A stretch of DNA of 33,767 nt from CAYTYZ01 sp964448465 (GTDB lineage: Bacteria > Patescibacteriota > Microgenomatia > UBA12405): the NCBI GenBank assembly GCA_964448465.1, contig CAYUVY010000008.1, forward strand, positions 1 through 33,767, read 5' to 3'. Within the stretch, counting starts at the first letter, position 1, and each line of letters begins with the position of its first letter. A program made the position numbers and the translations under genes. This document shows, in pieces, positions 23,390 through 30,704 of the stretch. The notes beneath the pieces are model-generated. The model did no database searches and was not told the DNA's origin. It was given only the letters and a program-made list of their open reading frames with translations.

Positions 23390-24952
23390 ATGTCCTTACG
23401 TAAGTTCGTCTTGCCCGTATCTATCCTCTGTTTGCTTTTCGTCGCTATCCATAAACTTTCCCTTCCGGTTTTTGCAGCTGTCTCCAGCGAAAGCCAGGGT
23501 GACTTAGTTTTAGACGTTCAAAGTGCCGAAGACTTAGGTACCAATCTTGAAGCCTTAAACAAGCGCATTGATGAAACCGCAGTTGTACGTATGGCCGTTA
23601 AGCTCTATGGTCGCTTTCCCGATGACTATCGAACCCGTAACACCAGCTTTGTCCCAGGAGGAGTAGTCGGTATTGTCAATGGTTATATTACCCAGGCTTT
23701 TGTTCCCCCCGCCTCGGGTATGCAATATTTAGCCCAACTAAAGGACAATATGCTAGGTCGACCCGCTCTGGCCCAGGGTCAGGGTTTTACTGGTTTACAG
23801 CCCTTGCTGGCTATCTGGAAAGCTTTGCGCAACATTGTTTTCTCTCTTTCTTCTCTGGTTTTTATCGCTCTGGCTATCATGATTATGTTTCGGGTGAAAA
23901 TTAATCCCCAAACTGTCATCAGTATTCAGTCAGCCATCCCCCAAGTCATCTCCACCCTAATTTTAGTGGCCTTCTCCTATGCCATTGCTGGACTCCTCAT
24001 TGATCTTTCCGTGCTCATTCAAGGCTTTGCCATTGCTGCTCTTTTTACTGCCACTGGTACTGGTTTAACCACCAGCTTATTAAAAGAAACCGTTCTTCAA
24101 ATTGGCCCAGCCCAAACCTTTACTTTCTCCCACCTTATGGAAGGTGGCCTATGGCGCACCTTCGATCTTAGCTTAAAATTAATTGCCGGTTCCACCTGGA
24201 GTGTGGTTAACAATATTTCTACCCTAGCTCTTGCTCCACTACGCACCCAAGGGGGACTAATGGGAGTCGCCGCAACCATAAATGATCTTAAATTTAAAGC
24301 AGACATGCTACTACCCCAACTCATTATCGTTATTGTCTTTGGACTGGTTATCCTCTTTTTCCTTTTAAAACTTCTTTTTGGCCTGATCAAAACCTACACC
24401 AACGTCATTTTTAATATCGTCACTGCACCCCTCCAAATTGGTTTGGGTGCTATTCCAGGCTTAAAAGGTGCTGGTTTTGGCCCCTGGATTACCAACCTTT
24501 TTGCCCACCTCATGGTTTTCCCCATAGTCCTTATTTTCTTAATTATGGCTGCCTTTATTGTCGAAGGCTCCCAAACTGCTCTCTGGTCTCCTGCTATCCT
24601 GGACCCAGGTGGCATTATCAGTGCCGGTGGCTTAGCTTTTGTTTTTATTGGCTTTGGCGCCCTCATGCTCGTCAGTCAACTCCCCGATCTTGTTCCTCAA
24701 CTTATCTTTAATCTCAAGCCTTCTGGTTGGGAAACCGCCATCGGCAAAGCCAGCCTTCCTGGCGGAGCCTTCGCTCGAGGAGCTATAGGCAATGCTGTTA
24801 TTGAGTCAGCTGATCCCGCCAAGACTGGATATATTAATAGAGGATTAAACAAAGTTGCGACAGCCCTAGGTGGCACACCAGCTGCAAAAGCAGTCGCCGG
24901 AGGCCTTCGAAACGCTACTATTGGAGCAGCCAAACAATTTGGCAAACCTTAA
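23390..24952 (+). CDS. VirB6/TrbL-like polytopic membrane protein
   Basis: 520 residues. Signal peptide or first helix (6-30), an extracytoplasmic domain (about 31-145), then about six membrane helices between 145 and 450 (VFSLSSLVFIALAIMIMF; ISTLILVAFSYAIAGLLIDL; LIIVIVFGLVILFFLLKLL; MVFPIVLIFLIMAAFIV; LAFVFIGFGALMLVSQL) and a Gly/Ala-rich soluble tail (FARGAIGNAVIES to the end). The pattern of an external domain followed by a multi-helix core with conserved loops is that of the VirB6/TrbL inner-membrane channel part of type IV secretion. No VirB4-type ATPase lies in the window. It is the last plus-strand gene of the cluster; the 55-base spacer to the convergent orphan shows no clear terminator hairpin. 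Confidence 0.7.
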   Translation: MSLRKFVLPVSILCLLFVAIHKLSLPVFAAVSSESQGDLVLDVQSAEDLGTNLEALNKRIDETAVVRMAVKLYGRFPDDYRTRNTSFVPGGVVGIVNGYITQAFVPPASGMQYLAQLKDNMLGRPALAQGQGFTGLQPLLAIWKALRNIVFSLSSLVFIALAIMIMFRVKINPQTVISIQSAIPQVISTLILVAFSYAIAGLLIDLSVLIQGFAIAALFTATGTGLTTSLLKETVLQIGPAQTFTFSHLMEGGLWRTFDLSLKLIAGSTWSVVNNISTLALAPLRTQGGLMGVAATINDLKFKADMLLPQLIIVIVFGLVILFFLLKLLFGLIKTYTNVIFNIVTAPLQIGLGAIPGLKGAGFGPWITNLFAHLMVFPIVLIFLIMAAFIVEGSQTALWSPAILDPGGIISAGGLAFVFIGFGALMLVSQLPDLVPQLIFNLKPSGWETAIGKASLPGGAFARGAIGNAVIESADPAKTGYINRGLNKVATALGGTPAAKAVAGGLRNATIGAAKQFGKP

Positions 24953-25007
24953 GATAACCAGTTCTAACATGTATTAACGACAATATTCTTTCTTTTCTTT
25001 GTTTCTA

Positions 25008-27125
25008 TTAATTGAAGAGGGTATGCTTTAACCTATCGCTTTGTTTAAGAAATGCAAGTGAGCCCTTGGGCATCGGCACTTGATTTAATAGTTCCTTTAT
25101 TTGAAATTTAGTCAAAAATCCACTATCTAACACCCCTGCCAAAAATAATTCCATTGGCACCCCGGGAGTATCACTGTTCTTGTTCGCAGCATCTGTTGCC
25201 CTTGCTGTTACAGGAGTAAAACGTTCATCTGGAACCGCAGAAGTATCGAATGCTCCGCCAGTTTCCAATATGCTCCCGGGCAAATACTTGTACATCAGTC
25301 CTTTTATAATCAAAAACCTTACGTCTTTTTCGTTTGGATACATCTGTATGGATTTAAACTTCTCTCCAGTAATCGAGTCCGCTTCGTCTGCAATTGTTGG
25401 CGCAACATTTCCCCAATTTCTTTTTGCCTCCGCCATTAGTCTTTTTCTTGAATCGACAGAGTTTTTATCTTCACCTGTCGGCCAGATCTTCCAAGCCTGA
25501 CCCAACCCTTTATCCGCATTCCTAGCCAACTTATCCCAATAAGTATTCGTGGCTAATTCTTTTACCCCACCCTTTGGTAAATTAACTGCAGCTTCCAGCA
25601 CCAAATGAATGTTTCTGATCTTCAACCACCATCCACCATAAGCACCTGTTGCCAACACATCTGTCCCTCCACCCCCAGTGTTTCCTTGTTCCGTTAGTTC
25701 TTTATCATCCATATCAAACAAAGGCATATCTTCCCCCATCACCCAGTTTTTCCCGTTATTATACTTAACCGCAGCCTCTCTAGACCAAAGAGCATCCATC
25801 AAGGACAATTTAACATCCTCCTCGTCGGCATTTTTTAGTGTTTTTCCATTCTCGTCTTTTAGTTTAAATTTCGCATTCTCTAAAAAAGTTCCTACATTGT
25901 AAGGTGCTTCTGTTAACAAAGGATATAATGTTGATGTAGCTTGTGGCCCTGTTTTTCCTCTATAGGCCGCCCTGTTCAACCTTGTCTTACCATTCCAGTG
26001 ATAACCAGCCTCACCTCGCAGTACATACATAAAATGATAAACTTCTTTCAAGATTGCCGAACTAATATTTGCCCCCGCAAAGTCCACCTTGCCACTATCT
26101 TTAAGGCTGATACCTAATTTTGAAGCACAACCAAAAGACAAGAACATCAACCAAGATTCATATACCGACAATAAGTCTCCATCTGTTTTTTTCAAAATCG
26201 GCTTTATCAAATTATTAAACGATTCCGGTGTCCAACCTTCATCGTTAGCATAGGGATTATTGTACTTATACCTTGCCATTTCAGCTATCTTACCTTTTTC
26301 ATAGTGAATCCCTTCAATCGCCAAATCTTCATGTCCTTCATCAATCAACTGCTTACCAGTTTTTCCTGCTGCAATAAAGTGCAGAAGGGCATCATTATGG
26401 TGATGTTTTCCTTCTTTTTCCTTACACAGGTTATGAATATCCACCATTTGCAAAGGTCTAGGTTTAAAAGCAATTGCTTGGTCTGCCGCAGTACCCTCAT
26501 CTCCCCCTGCTGCTATATATTGATCATACGCATCATGCAATGCATCTCTGGCTTTATTTTTTGCCTCTCTCTCTCTTATCTCTTCAAAAATTAAATCAGC
26601 CTCCGATCCTTCCCAAATACGACCCACATAGTCAGATATTTCTCCACCATGTTTAGCAACGACCAAAGCCGCCTCAGCTTCGGTTACTCTTCTTCTTTCG
26701 TCTGCCACGCGCCTTCCTTCCTTGTTAAAATTATCTTCTTCTGTTGAGGCTGCATATCCGTATTTATTTTTGTCTGGTTGCACCTCGGGATTGCTAAACA
26801 ATTGAAACAGTGCCTCGTCTGAAATTAACTGAGATTTATTTCTATCTGCACTCACATCTACCCATCTCACGGTCTCATTGGCAGGATCATAAATTAAACG
26901 AGTAGTCGCAGTTGTATCCCAAACACGTGGAGTCGATAAACCAGCCTTAAAGGCGGCCAGCTGATCAAGTCTCTCTACTACAGCTTTATAGCCTTTACCA
27001 ATATACGTTTCCACTGCGGTCAGAAATTGTTCTGCATTTCGCAAAACACCTATTTTTTCTGTCTCTGGTACACCAGCTTCATTTCCAGCTCTTCTTTCAC
27101 CGGTCATATACACCAATTTTCCCAT
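25008..27125 (-). CDS. Unrecognised 705-residue soluble protein
   Basis: No signal peptide, membrane segment, P-loop or metal motif is visible. It is acidic and basic throughout, largely helical in appearance, with a Glu/Arg/Ala-rich stretch at about 130-210 (EEDNFNKEGRRVADERRRVT; FEEIREREAKNKARDALHDA) that may be a coiled coil, a His cluster EGKHHHNDALLHF near 240, and a flexible GNTGGGGTD near 480. It is transcribed towards the VirB6-like gene and divergently from the phosphorylase-like gene, 43 bases away. Because it borders the secretion cluster, a structural or effector role is possible, but nothing in the sequence shows it. Start ATG 27125 is first in frame; a second at residue 7 is possible. 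Confidence 0.6.
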   Translation of the reverse strand: MGKLVYMTGERRAGNEAGVPETEKIGVLRNAEQFLTAVETYIGKGYKAVVERLDQLAAFKAGLSTPRVWDTTATTRLIYDPANETVRWVDVSADRNKSQLISDEALFQLFSNPEVQPDKNKYGYAASTEEDNFNKEGRRVADERRRVTEAEAALVVAKHGGEISDYVGRIWEGSEADLIFEEIREREAKNKARDALHDAYDQYIAAGGDEGTAADQAIAFKPRPLQMVDIHNLCKEKEGKHHHNDALLHFIAAGKTGKQLIDEGHEDLAIEGIHYEKGKIAEMARYKYNNPYANDEGWTPESFNNLIKPILKKTDGDLLSVYESWLMFLSFGCASKLGISLKDSGKVDFAGANISSAILKEVYHFMYVLRGEAGYHWNGKTRLNRAAYRGKTGPQATSTLYPLLTEAPYNVGTFLENAKFKLKDENGKTLKNADEEDVKLSLMDALWSREAAVKYNNGKNWVMGEDMPLFDMDDKELTEQGNTGGGGTDVLATGAYGGWWLKIRNIHLVLEAAVNLPKGGVKELATNTYWDKLARNADKGLGQAWKIWPTGEDKNSVDSRKRLMAEAKRNWGNVAPTIADEADSITGEKFKSIQMYPNEKDVRFLIIKGLMYKYLPGSILETGGAFDTSAVPDERFTPVTARATDAANKNSDTPGVPMELFLAGVLDSGFLTKFQIKELLNQVPMPKGSLAFLKQSDRLKHTLFN

Positions 27126-27134
27126 TATCCTATA

Positions 27135-27153
27135 ACTGAGTCAAGGCCTCAGT
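27135..27153. promoter_or_regulatory. Inverted repeat between divergent genes
   Basis: ACTGAG and CTCAGT with a seven-base spacer, in the 43-base region between the starts of the 705-residue and 547-residue proteins. It lies upstream of the plus-strand -10 and may be an operator for one or both genes. Confidence 0.35.
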
Positions 27154-27154
27154 C

Positions 27155-27163
27155 TGCTACACT
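27155..27163 (+). promoter_or_regulatory. Extended -10 before the phosphorylase-like gene
   Basis: TGCTACACT, five bases before ATG 27169. Same geometry as the T4SS cluster promoters. Confidence 0.5.
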
Positions 27164-27168
27164 GTTTT

Positions 27169-28812
27169 ATGGACCCGCTTCTTCCCAACCCCAGCTCACC
27201 TGGTCAAGATAATCCCCTCTACCAGCACCTGCGCTCCTATCGTACAGCGCTTAAGTCCACCCGCGAGCTAACTATCCACTCCCTCACCAGTAGCTATCTC
27301 CGTTTAAATTCTATTCTTCATCCCCAGGCCAACAATCCCAATGTTTTAGACCTTCCAGCCTTTGCTTATTGTTTAGCTCGCCTGCCCTCCTGCATTCACC
27401 AAGTCCACCAAATTGTTTTAGGTCAAACCGAGGAAATTTTTACCCAAGCCGGCTATTCCTTTGCCCACCACCGAGAAGTCACTGCCCGGGCCCGCCGCCG
27501 CTTCATGTTTTATTCCCAGTCCAAGCACAATTTAGCCTGCTATATCACTTCCGTCAGCGACCTCGATGATCTGGTCAATATTTTAATTGCTTATGAAATT
27601 GAACGTAACAAACTCCACCAACTATTAAAAACCCAAACCCTAGCTCAAATTCTGCCCAAGCCAGAAGATTTGGCCCTATTTTTGCAACTCCTTGGCCCCC
27701 GGGCCAAAGCCGTGCTTCAACACCTCAAAGATACCCCTTGCCAGCTGAAAATTCAGCTCTTAGCCGGCTCTTGGGTCGATTACACCAAAACTAGCCAAAA
27801 ATGGTGGAAAGAACTTGCCAAAACCCTCGATCCCATTCACATTTCTCACCTCTCTCTCTATTTTGTCAGCAGTAACAGCCATAGTTTATTAAATCTAATC
27901 ACCGGTCAAGCCCTTGCTCAAGAAAAAGAAATTTTAAAGCATTTGGAAAAGACCCAACCCCAACTTTTACAAACCTACGCCCAAATCCAAAACGGCGAGT
28001 CTTTGTTAAAAAAAGAAGATTTTCTTTATTACGCAAGTCGTTTTTGTCTCAAAGAGTCTTGGTGGCAAGACACTCAGACCAAACTAACTAAACGCCTGGG
28101 CATCCAGGTTTTCAAAAGTAGCTATCTGGATCTTTCTGTCCAACTAATCCCTATTTCCGCTCTTACCAATCCCCGTCTCGATCCTCATCTAAAAATTACC
28201 CATCCCGCCAAACTCAATCACGACAAAAGCTATATCTTAAATATCGACTATCCCCTGGGCTTTACTGCCTATCATCTTTTGGCCGAGCTCATGGAAAATA
28301 CCGCCCAACTTAAGGGCCTTTATGTCTTGGGCAAGGCCGCGGTTTTAAATGGCGAGCTAGGCGATTTATTGGTCCCCCGCCTAGTCTACGACGAACATTC
28401 TCAAAACTCCTATCTTTTTCACAATTGCTTCAACCACGATCTGCCTTTTACCAACCTCCAAGGTTCCATTTTAACCAACCAAAAGGCTGCTTCTGTCTTA
28501 AGCCCTTTGCTGGAAAACGATCAACTCTTACAAGATTATTCTCAAAACAATATCACTGTTATCGAAATGGAATCTGGTCCTTATCTTAGTGCCGTGGCCG
28601 AGGCCACCTACGACCAACGCCTGCCCCAAAACACCATTATCGATCTCAACAATGCTCCTTTTGATATCGGTATCTTAAATTATGCCAGCGACACCCCCTA
28701 TTCTCAGACCAAAAACCTTGGCATGCGTGCCCTCGATCTTCAAGGCGCCGAACCCACCTATCTAGCCTCTCGAGCCATCTTAAACCGAATAATTACCTTG
28801 GAACAAAAATAA
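27169..28812 (+). CDS. Protein with a nucleoside-phosphorylase-like C-terminal half
   Basis: 547 residues, no signal or membrane segment. The N-terminal half (1-310) is helical and unrecognised. The C-terminal half has features of the purine nucleoside phosphorylase/AMP nucleosidase fold: a strand-rich start (SYILNIDYPLGFTAYHLL), LKGLYVLGKAAVLNGELGDL (about 380-398, like the Gly-rich phosphate loop with a following GD), LVPRLVYDEHSQN, and VIEMESGPYLSAVAEA (about 464-479), where the E-M-E-S motif is the ribose-binding signature of the superfamily. Similar two-part proteins occur as uncharacterised families in Bacteroidetes, as far as I recall. Cleavage of a nucleoside or nucleotide is plausible; substrate unknown. 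Monocistronic, with its own extended -10. Confidence 0.55.
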   Translation: MDPLLPNPSSPGQDNPLYQHLRSYRTALKSTRELTIHSLTSSYLRLNSILHPQANNPNVLDLPAFAYCLARLPSCIHQVHQIVLGQTEEIFTQAGYSFAHHREVTARARRRFMFYSQSKHNLACYITSVSDLDDLVNILIAYEIERNKLHQLLKTQTLAQILPKPEDLALFLQLLGPRAKAVLQHLKDTPCQLKIQLLAGSWVDYTKTSQKWWKELAKTLDPIHISHLSLYFVSSNSHSLLNLITGQALAQEKEILKHLEKTQPQLLQTYAQIQNGESLLKKEDFLYYASRFCLKESWWQDTQTKLTKRLGIQVFKSSYLDLSVQLIPISALTNPRLDPHLKITHPAKLNHDKSYILNIDYPLGFTAYHLLAELMENTAQLKGLYVLGKAAVLNGELGDLLVPRLVYDEHSQNSYLFHNCFNHDLPFTNLQGSILTNQKAASVLSPLLENDQLLQDYSQNNITVIEMESGPYLSAVAEATYDQRLPQNTIIDLNNAPFDIGILNYASDTPYSQTKNLGMRALDLQGAEPTYLASRAILNRIITLEQK

Positions 28813-28846
28813 ACTAATCTCTATTTACCCAACACCTTATTTTCGG

Positions 28847-29932
28847 CTATTCCTCGGGAACAAGTGTGTCTACCAAATTACGAAACCACCTCGGCATACC
28901 CACCCGGTCAGTACTAACAATCCCAAAATGCTTTCCCACATGCTCAACCAGTTCTGCTTTTAAAGTCACCGCATCTAAAGCTATCCTTGGAACATTTACT
29001 GTCTTTCCACCAATCTCCAACAGTTTTTCCACAATCATTGGTAGTTTCTCCACTTGCTCCCTTCCTACCTGTCTTAAAGTTGCCGCTACCGCAGAAATAG
29101 TTTCTAGTGGCCAATCATCCCTTATTAGTCCTGACAAGAAATCCATTTCCGCCAAGTATGTTTCAGTCAGTAGTATATAAAACCTAACTTTTTCAGCCTC
29201 CTCTCCGGTTAGTTCTGCTTCTTTTAAATATTCTTGGGTTCTCCCCAATGCCATCCTGGTCGTCTTTTGTCTTTCCTCATATACCTCTATTGCCACTCTT
29301 GTGTAATTGATTCTTTCTTTAGGTTCTTTATCAATCGCGTTAGGCGCGCGTTCTAAATCCGCTATATCAATTATTAATCTCCCAATTGCAGCGGTTTCTC
29401 TGCCCAAGGTCAAGACTACTCCGTCCACACTGTTATCAAGAACAAAAGGGCTCTTGTCCGGTCTTCTTATTTCAGGAAGCATCGTTTGTCTGTGTTCGGT
29501 ACGTTTTGGTAACGACATACCAAGGTGAAAACCGAAGTAATCTTGAACAAAAATAAGTTTGGGAACACACCGGTGGGCAAGGCCTTTTTCGACAACAACC
29601 TCTTTCTGCCCCGATGGTTCATATATTGTCGGCAATGTCATCATCACCCCTTTTACAACATCAGGTGCCAATAAACTCCCGTCTTTACAAGCCGGAGTGA
29701 ACACGTCTCTAACATCATCATGTTTATTAATTAAAGGACCAATTTGCTGTATGCTATCGTCCATGCGGCTACTAACACTAACAACTTTGTCATAAAAGGC
29801 GTTTATCTCGCTTTCCGCAAGGCCATCTTCCAGTAGCGCGGCTGTAAGTTTCTCAAAAGTTGCCTCCACTCTTTGCGCGTTGTGCCTAGCCAGTGATATT
29901 CTTAAGTTCAAATTAATATCACTCTTCCCCAA
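28847..29932 (-). CDS. C-terminal part of the frame-split radical SAM protein
   Basis: 361 codons open from TTG 29932. The beginning reads LGKSDINLNLRISLARHNAQRV, which continues smoothly from the end of the radical SAM fragment if two bases are removed from the (AG)6 tract at 29947-29936; the upstream fragment otherwise ends after 25 overlapping bases. LRISLARHNAQRV is the kind of strand and loop expected late in a radical SAM barrel. Beyond it the protein is helical and acidic (residues about 180-330) without cysteine clusters, so no auxiliary iron-sulfur site. I therefore regard this as the 3' part of one gene (28847-30543, about 565 residues intact), not an independent gene, though it could be translated from TTG by coupling. 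Confidence 0.6.
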   Translation of the reverse strand: MGKSDINLNLRISLARHNAQRVEATFEKLTAALLEDGLAESEINAFYDKVVSVSSRMDDSIQQIGPLINKHDDVRDVFTPACKDGSLLAPDVVKGVMMTLPTIYEPSGQKEVVVEKGLAHRCVPKLIFVQDYFGFHLGMSLPKRTEHRQTMLPEIRRPDKSPFVLDNSVDGVVLTLGRETAAIGRLIIDIADLERAPNAIDKEPKERINYTRVAIEVYEERQKTTRMALGRTQEYLKEAELTGEEAEKVRFYILLTETYLAEMDFLSGLIRDDWPLETISAVAATLRQVGREQVEKLPMIVEKLLEIGGKTVNVPRIALDAVTLKAELVEHVGKHFGIVSTDRVGMPRWFRNLVDTLVPEE

Positions 29933-30543
29933 TAACTCTCTCTCTCTGTATTCTCAGACGCAGCATGTCTCATAAAGTCGATAAAATCCTTTTCTCCTCC
30001 TCTGGGTATAGTCGTCGAAACCCCGTGATACTCTTCGGGTCTAATGTTTCTATAAGCCTTATAAACATCCACAAAGGTATGCTCCCCATCGCGATAGTCA
30101 AATGGATCAGAATCCCAATACAACGCAAACCCCCTACCAAGCTTGTCTTTGTATTCCTCCAAAAACGCCACCACTGAACCAAAAGAGTATTTAGCTTCTA
30201 CTCCTTTTTTAACTCCAAACAAACAAAACGGACAATTCCCGTTACAACCCTGAGTCAACTGTATTCCAATCAGATTTGAGGCAATTATCTCTCTGTCTGC
30301 TTCTGTGTATCCTCCTAATTGTTCTTTTAAATCAACTGTCTTGGCGCTTAGTGCATCTTTTCCAGGATCCAGATCCCACTTCGTGTCCAATTTTCTTCTG
30401 GCACTTCCGGCCACTGCAGGATCTTGGCTGCCAACCTCAGCAGTAAGCCTATCAATATCTAGTCTTTCTTGCCCAAGTTTTTCTCTCTCTTTTTTAAGGT
30501 GTCTAAGGTAAGGATAGTTTTCCAAAACTAACTTATCCGTCAT
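29908..30543 (-). CDS. Radical SAM protein, N-terminal fragment ended by a frameshift
   Basis: 211 residues from ATG 30543. The [4Fe-4S] and S-adenosylmethionine motif is C100-NGN-C104-PF-C107 (CxxxCxxC), preceded by a helical N-terminus of about 90 residues rich in charged residues. FALYWDSDPFDY (about 144-155) and GVSTTIPRGGEKDF are barrel strands. The frame then runs into the (AG)6 tract at 29947-29936 and stops at TGA 29908, half way through the barrel. With (AG)5 the frame would continue into the downstream open frame, giving a protein of ordinary radical SAM length. Whether this is a phase-variable switch, a mutation or a base-calling or assembly slip cannot be decided here. Start overlaps the 46-codon ORF by eleven bases. 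Confidence 0.7.
   Translation of the reverse strand: MTDKLVLENYPYLRHLKKEREKLGQERLDIDRLTAEVGSQDPAVAGSARRKLDTKWDLDPGKDALSAKTVDLKEQLGGYTEADREIIASNLIGIQLTQGCNGNCPFCLFGVKKGVEAKYSFGSVVAFLEEYKDKLGRGFALYWDSDPFDYRDGEHTFVDVYKAYRNIRPEEYHGVSTTIPRGGEKDFIDFMRHAASENTERESYWGRVILI
29936..29947 (-). repeat. (AG)6 dinucleotide tract at the frameshift
   Basis: Six AG units in the coding sense, at the point where the radical SAM frame is lost. Gain or loss of one unit (two bases) switches between the truncated and the continuous frame. Confidence 0.85.
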
Positions 30544-30673
30544 TTCTTGTTTCCCTTATTCTATTAAATAGCTCATCCTCTTTTTCAAACAGTTTACTCA
30601 ATAGCTCCTTAATTTTTTTAATTTTTTCCTTATTACCCTCTCCCAGAACTAAATCTTTCTTTATTTTTTTCAC
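30533..30673 (-). CDS. 46-residue charged helical peptide ahead of the radical SAM gene
   Basis: GTG 30673 to TAA 30533: KKIKKDLVLGEGNK followed by a Lys/Glu/Leu-rich amphipathic helix (IKKIKELLSKLFEKEDELF, residues about 18-36) and NRIRETRNDG. An extended -10 TGGTAAAAT ends six bases before the GTG, which matches other starts here, and the stop overlaps the radical SAM ATG, implying coupled translation. It could be a small partner or regulator, or a precursor peptide for the radical SAM enzyme; it lacks Cys and a Gly-Gly cleavage site, so a precursor role is only a possibility. No family recognised. The rest of 30674-30704 is the spacer to ftsH with this promoter. Confidence 0.5.
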   Translation of the reverse strand: MKKIKKDLVLGEGNKEKIKKIKELLSKLFEKEDELFNRIRETRNDG

Positions 30674-30679
30674 AACAAT

Positions 30680-30688
30680 ATTTTACCA
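30680..30688 (-). promoter_or_regulatory. Extended -10 before the 46-codon ORF/radical SAM operon
   Basis: TGGTAAAAT on the minus strand, six bases before GTG 30673. Confidence 0.5.
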
Positions 30689-30704
30689 AATAACCGGAAC
30701 CAAA

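Noticed and set aside
24953..25007. Terminator between the convergent VirB6-like and orphan genes
   Set aside because: No GC-rich stem with a T tract on either strand could be found in these 55 bases.
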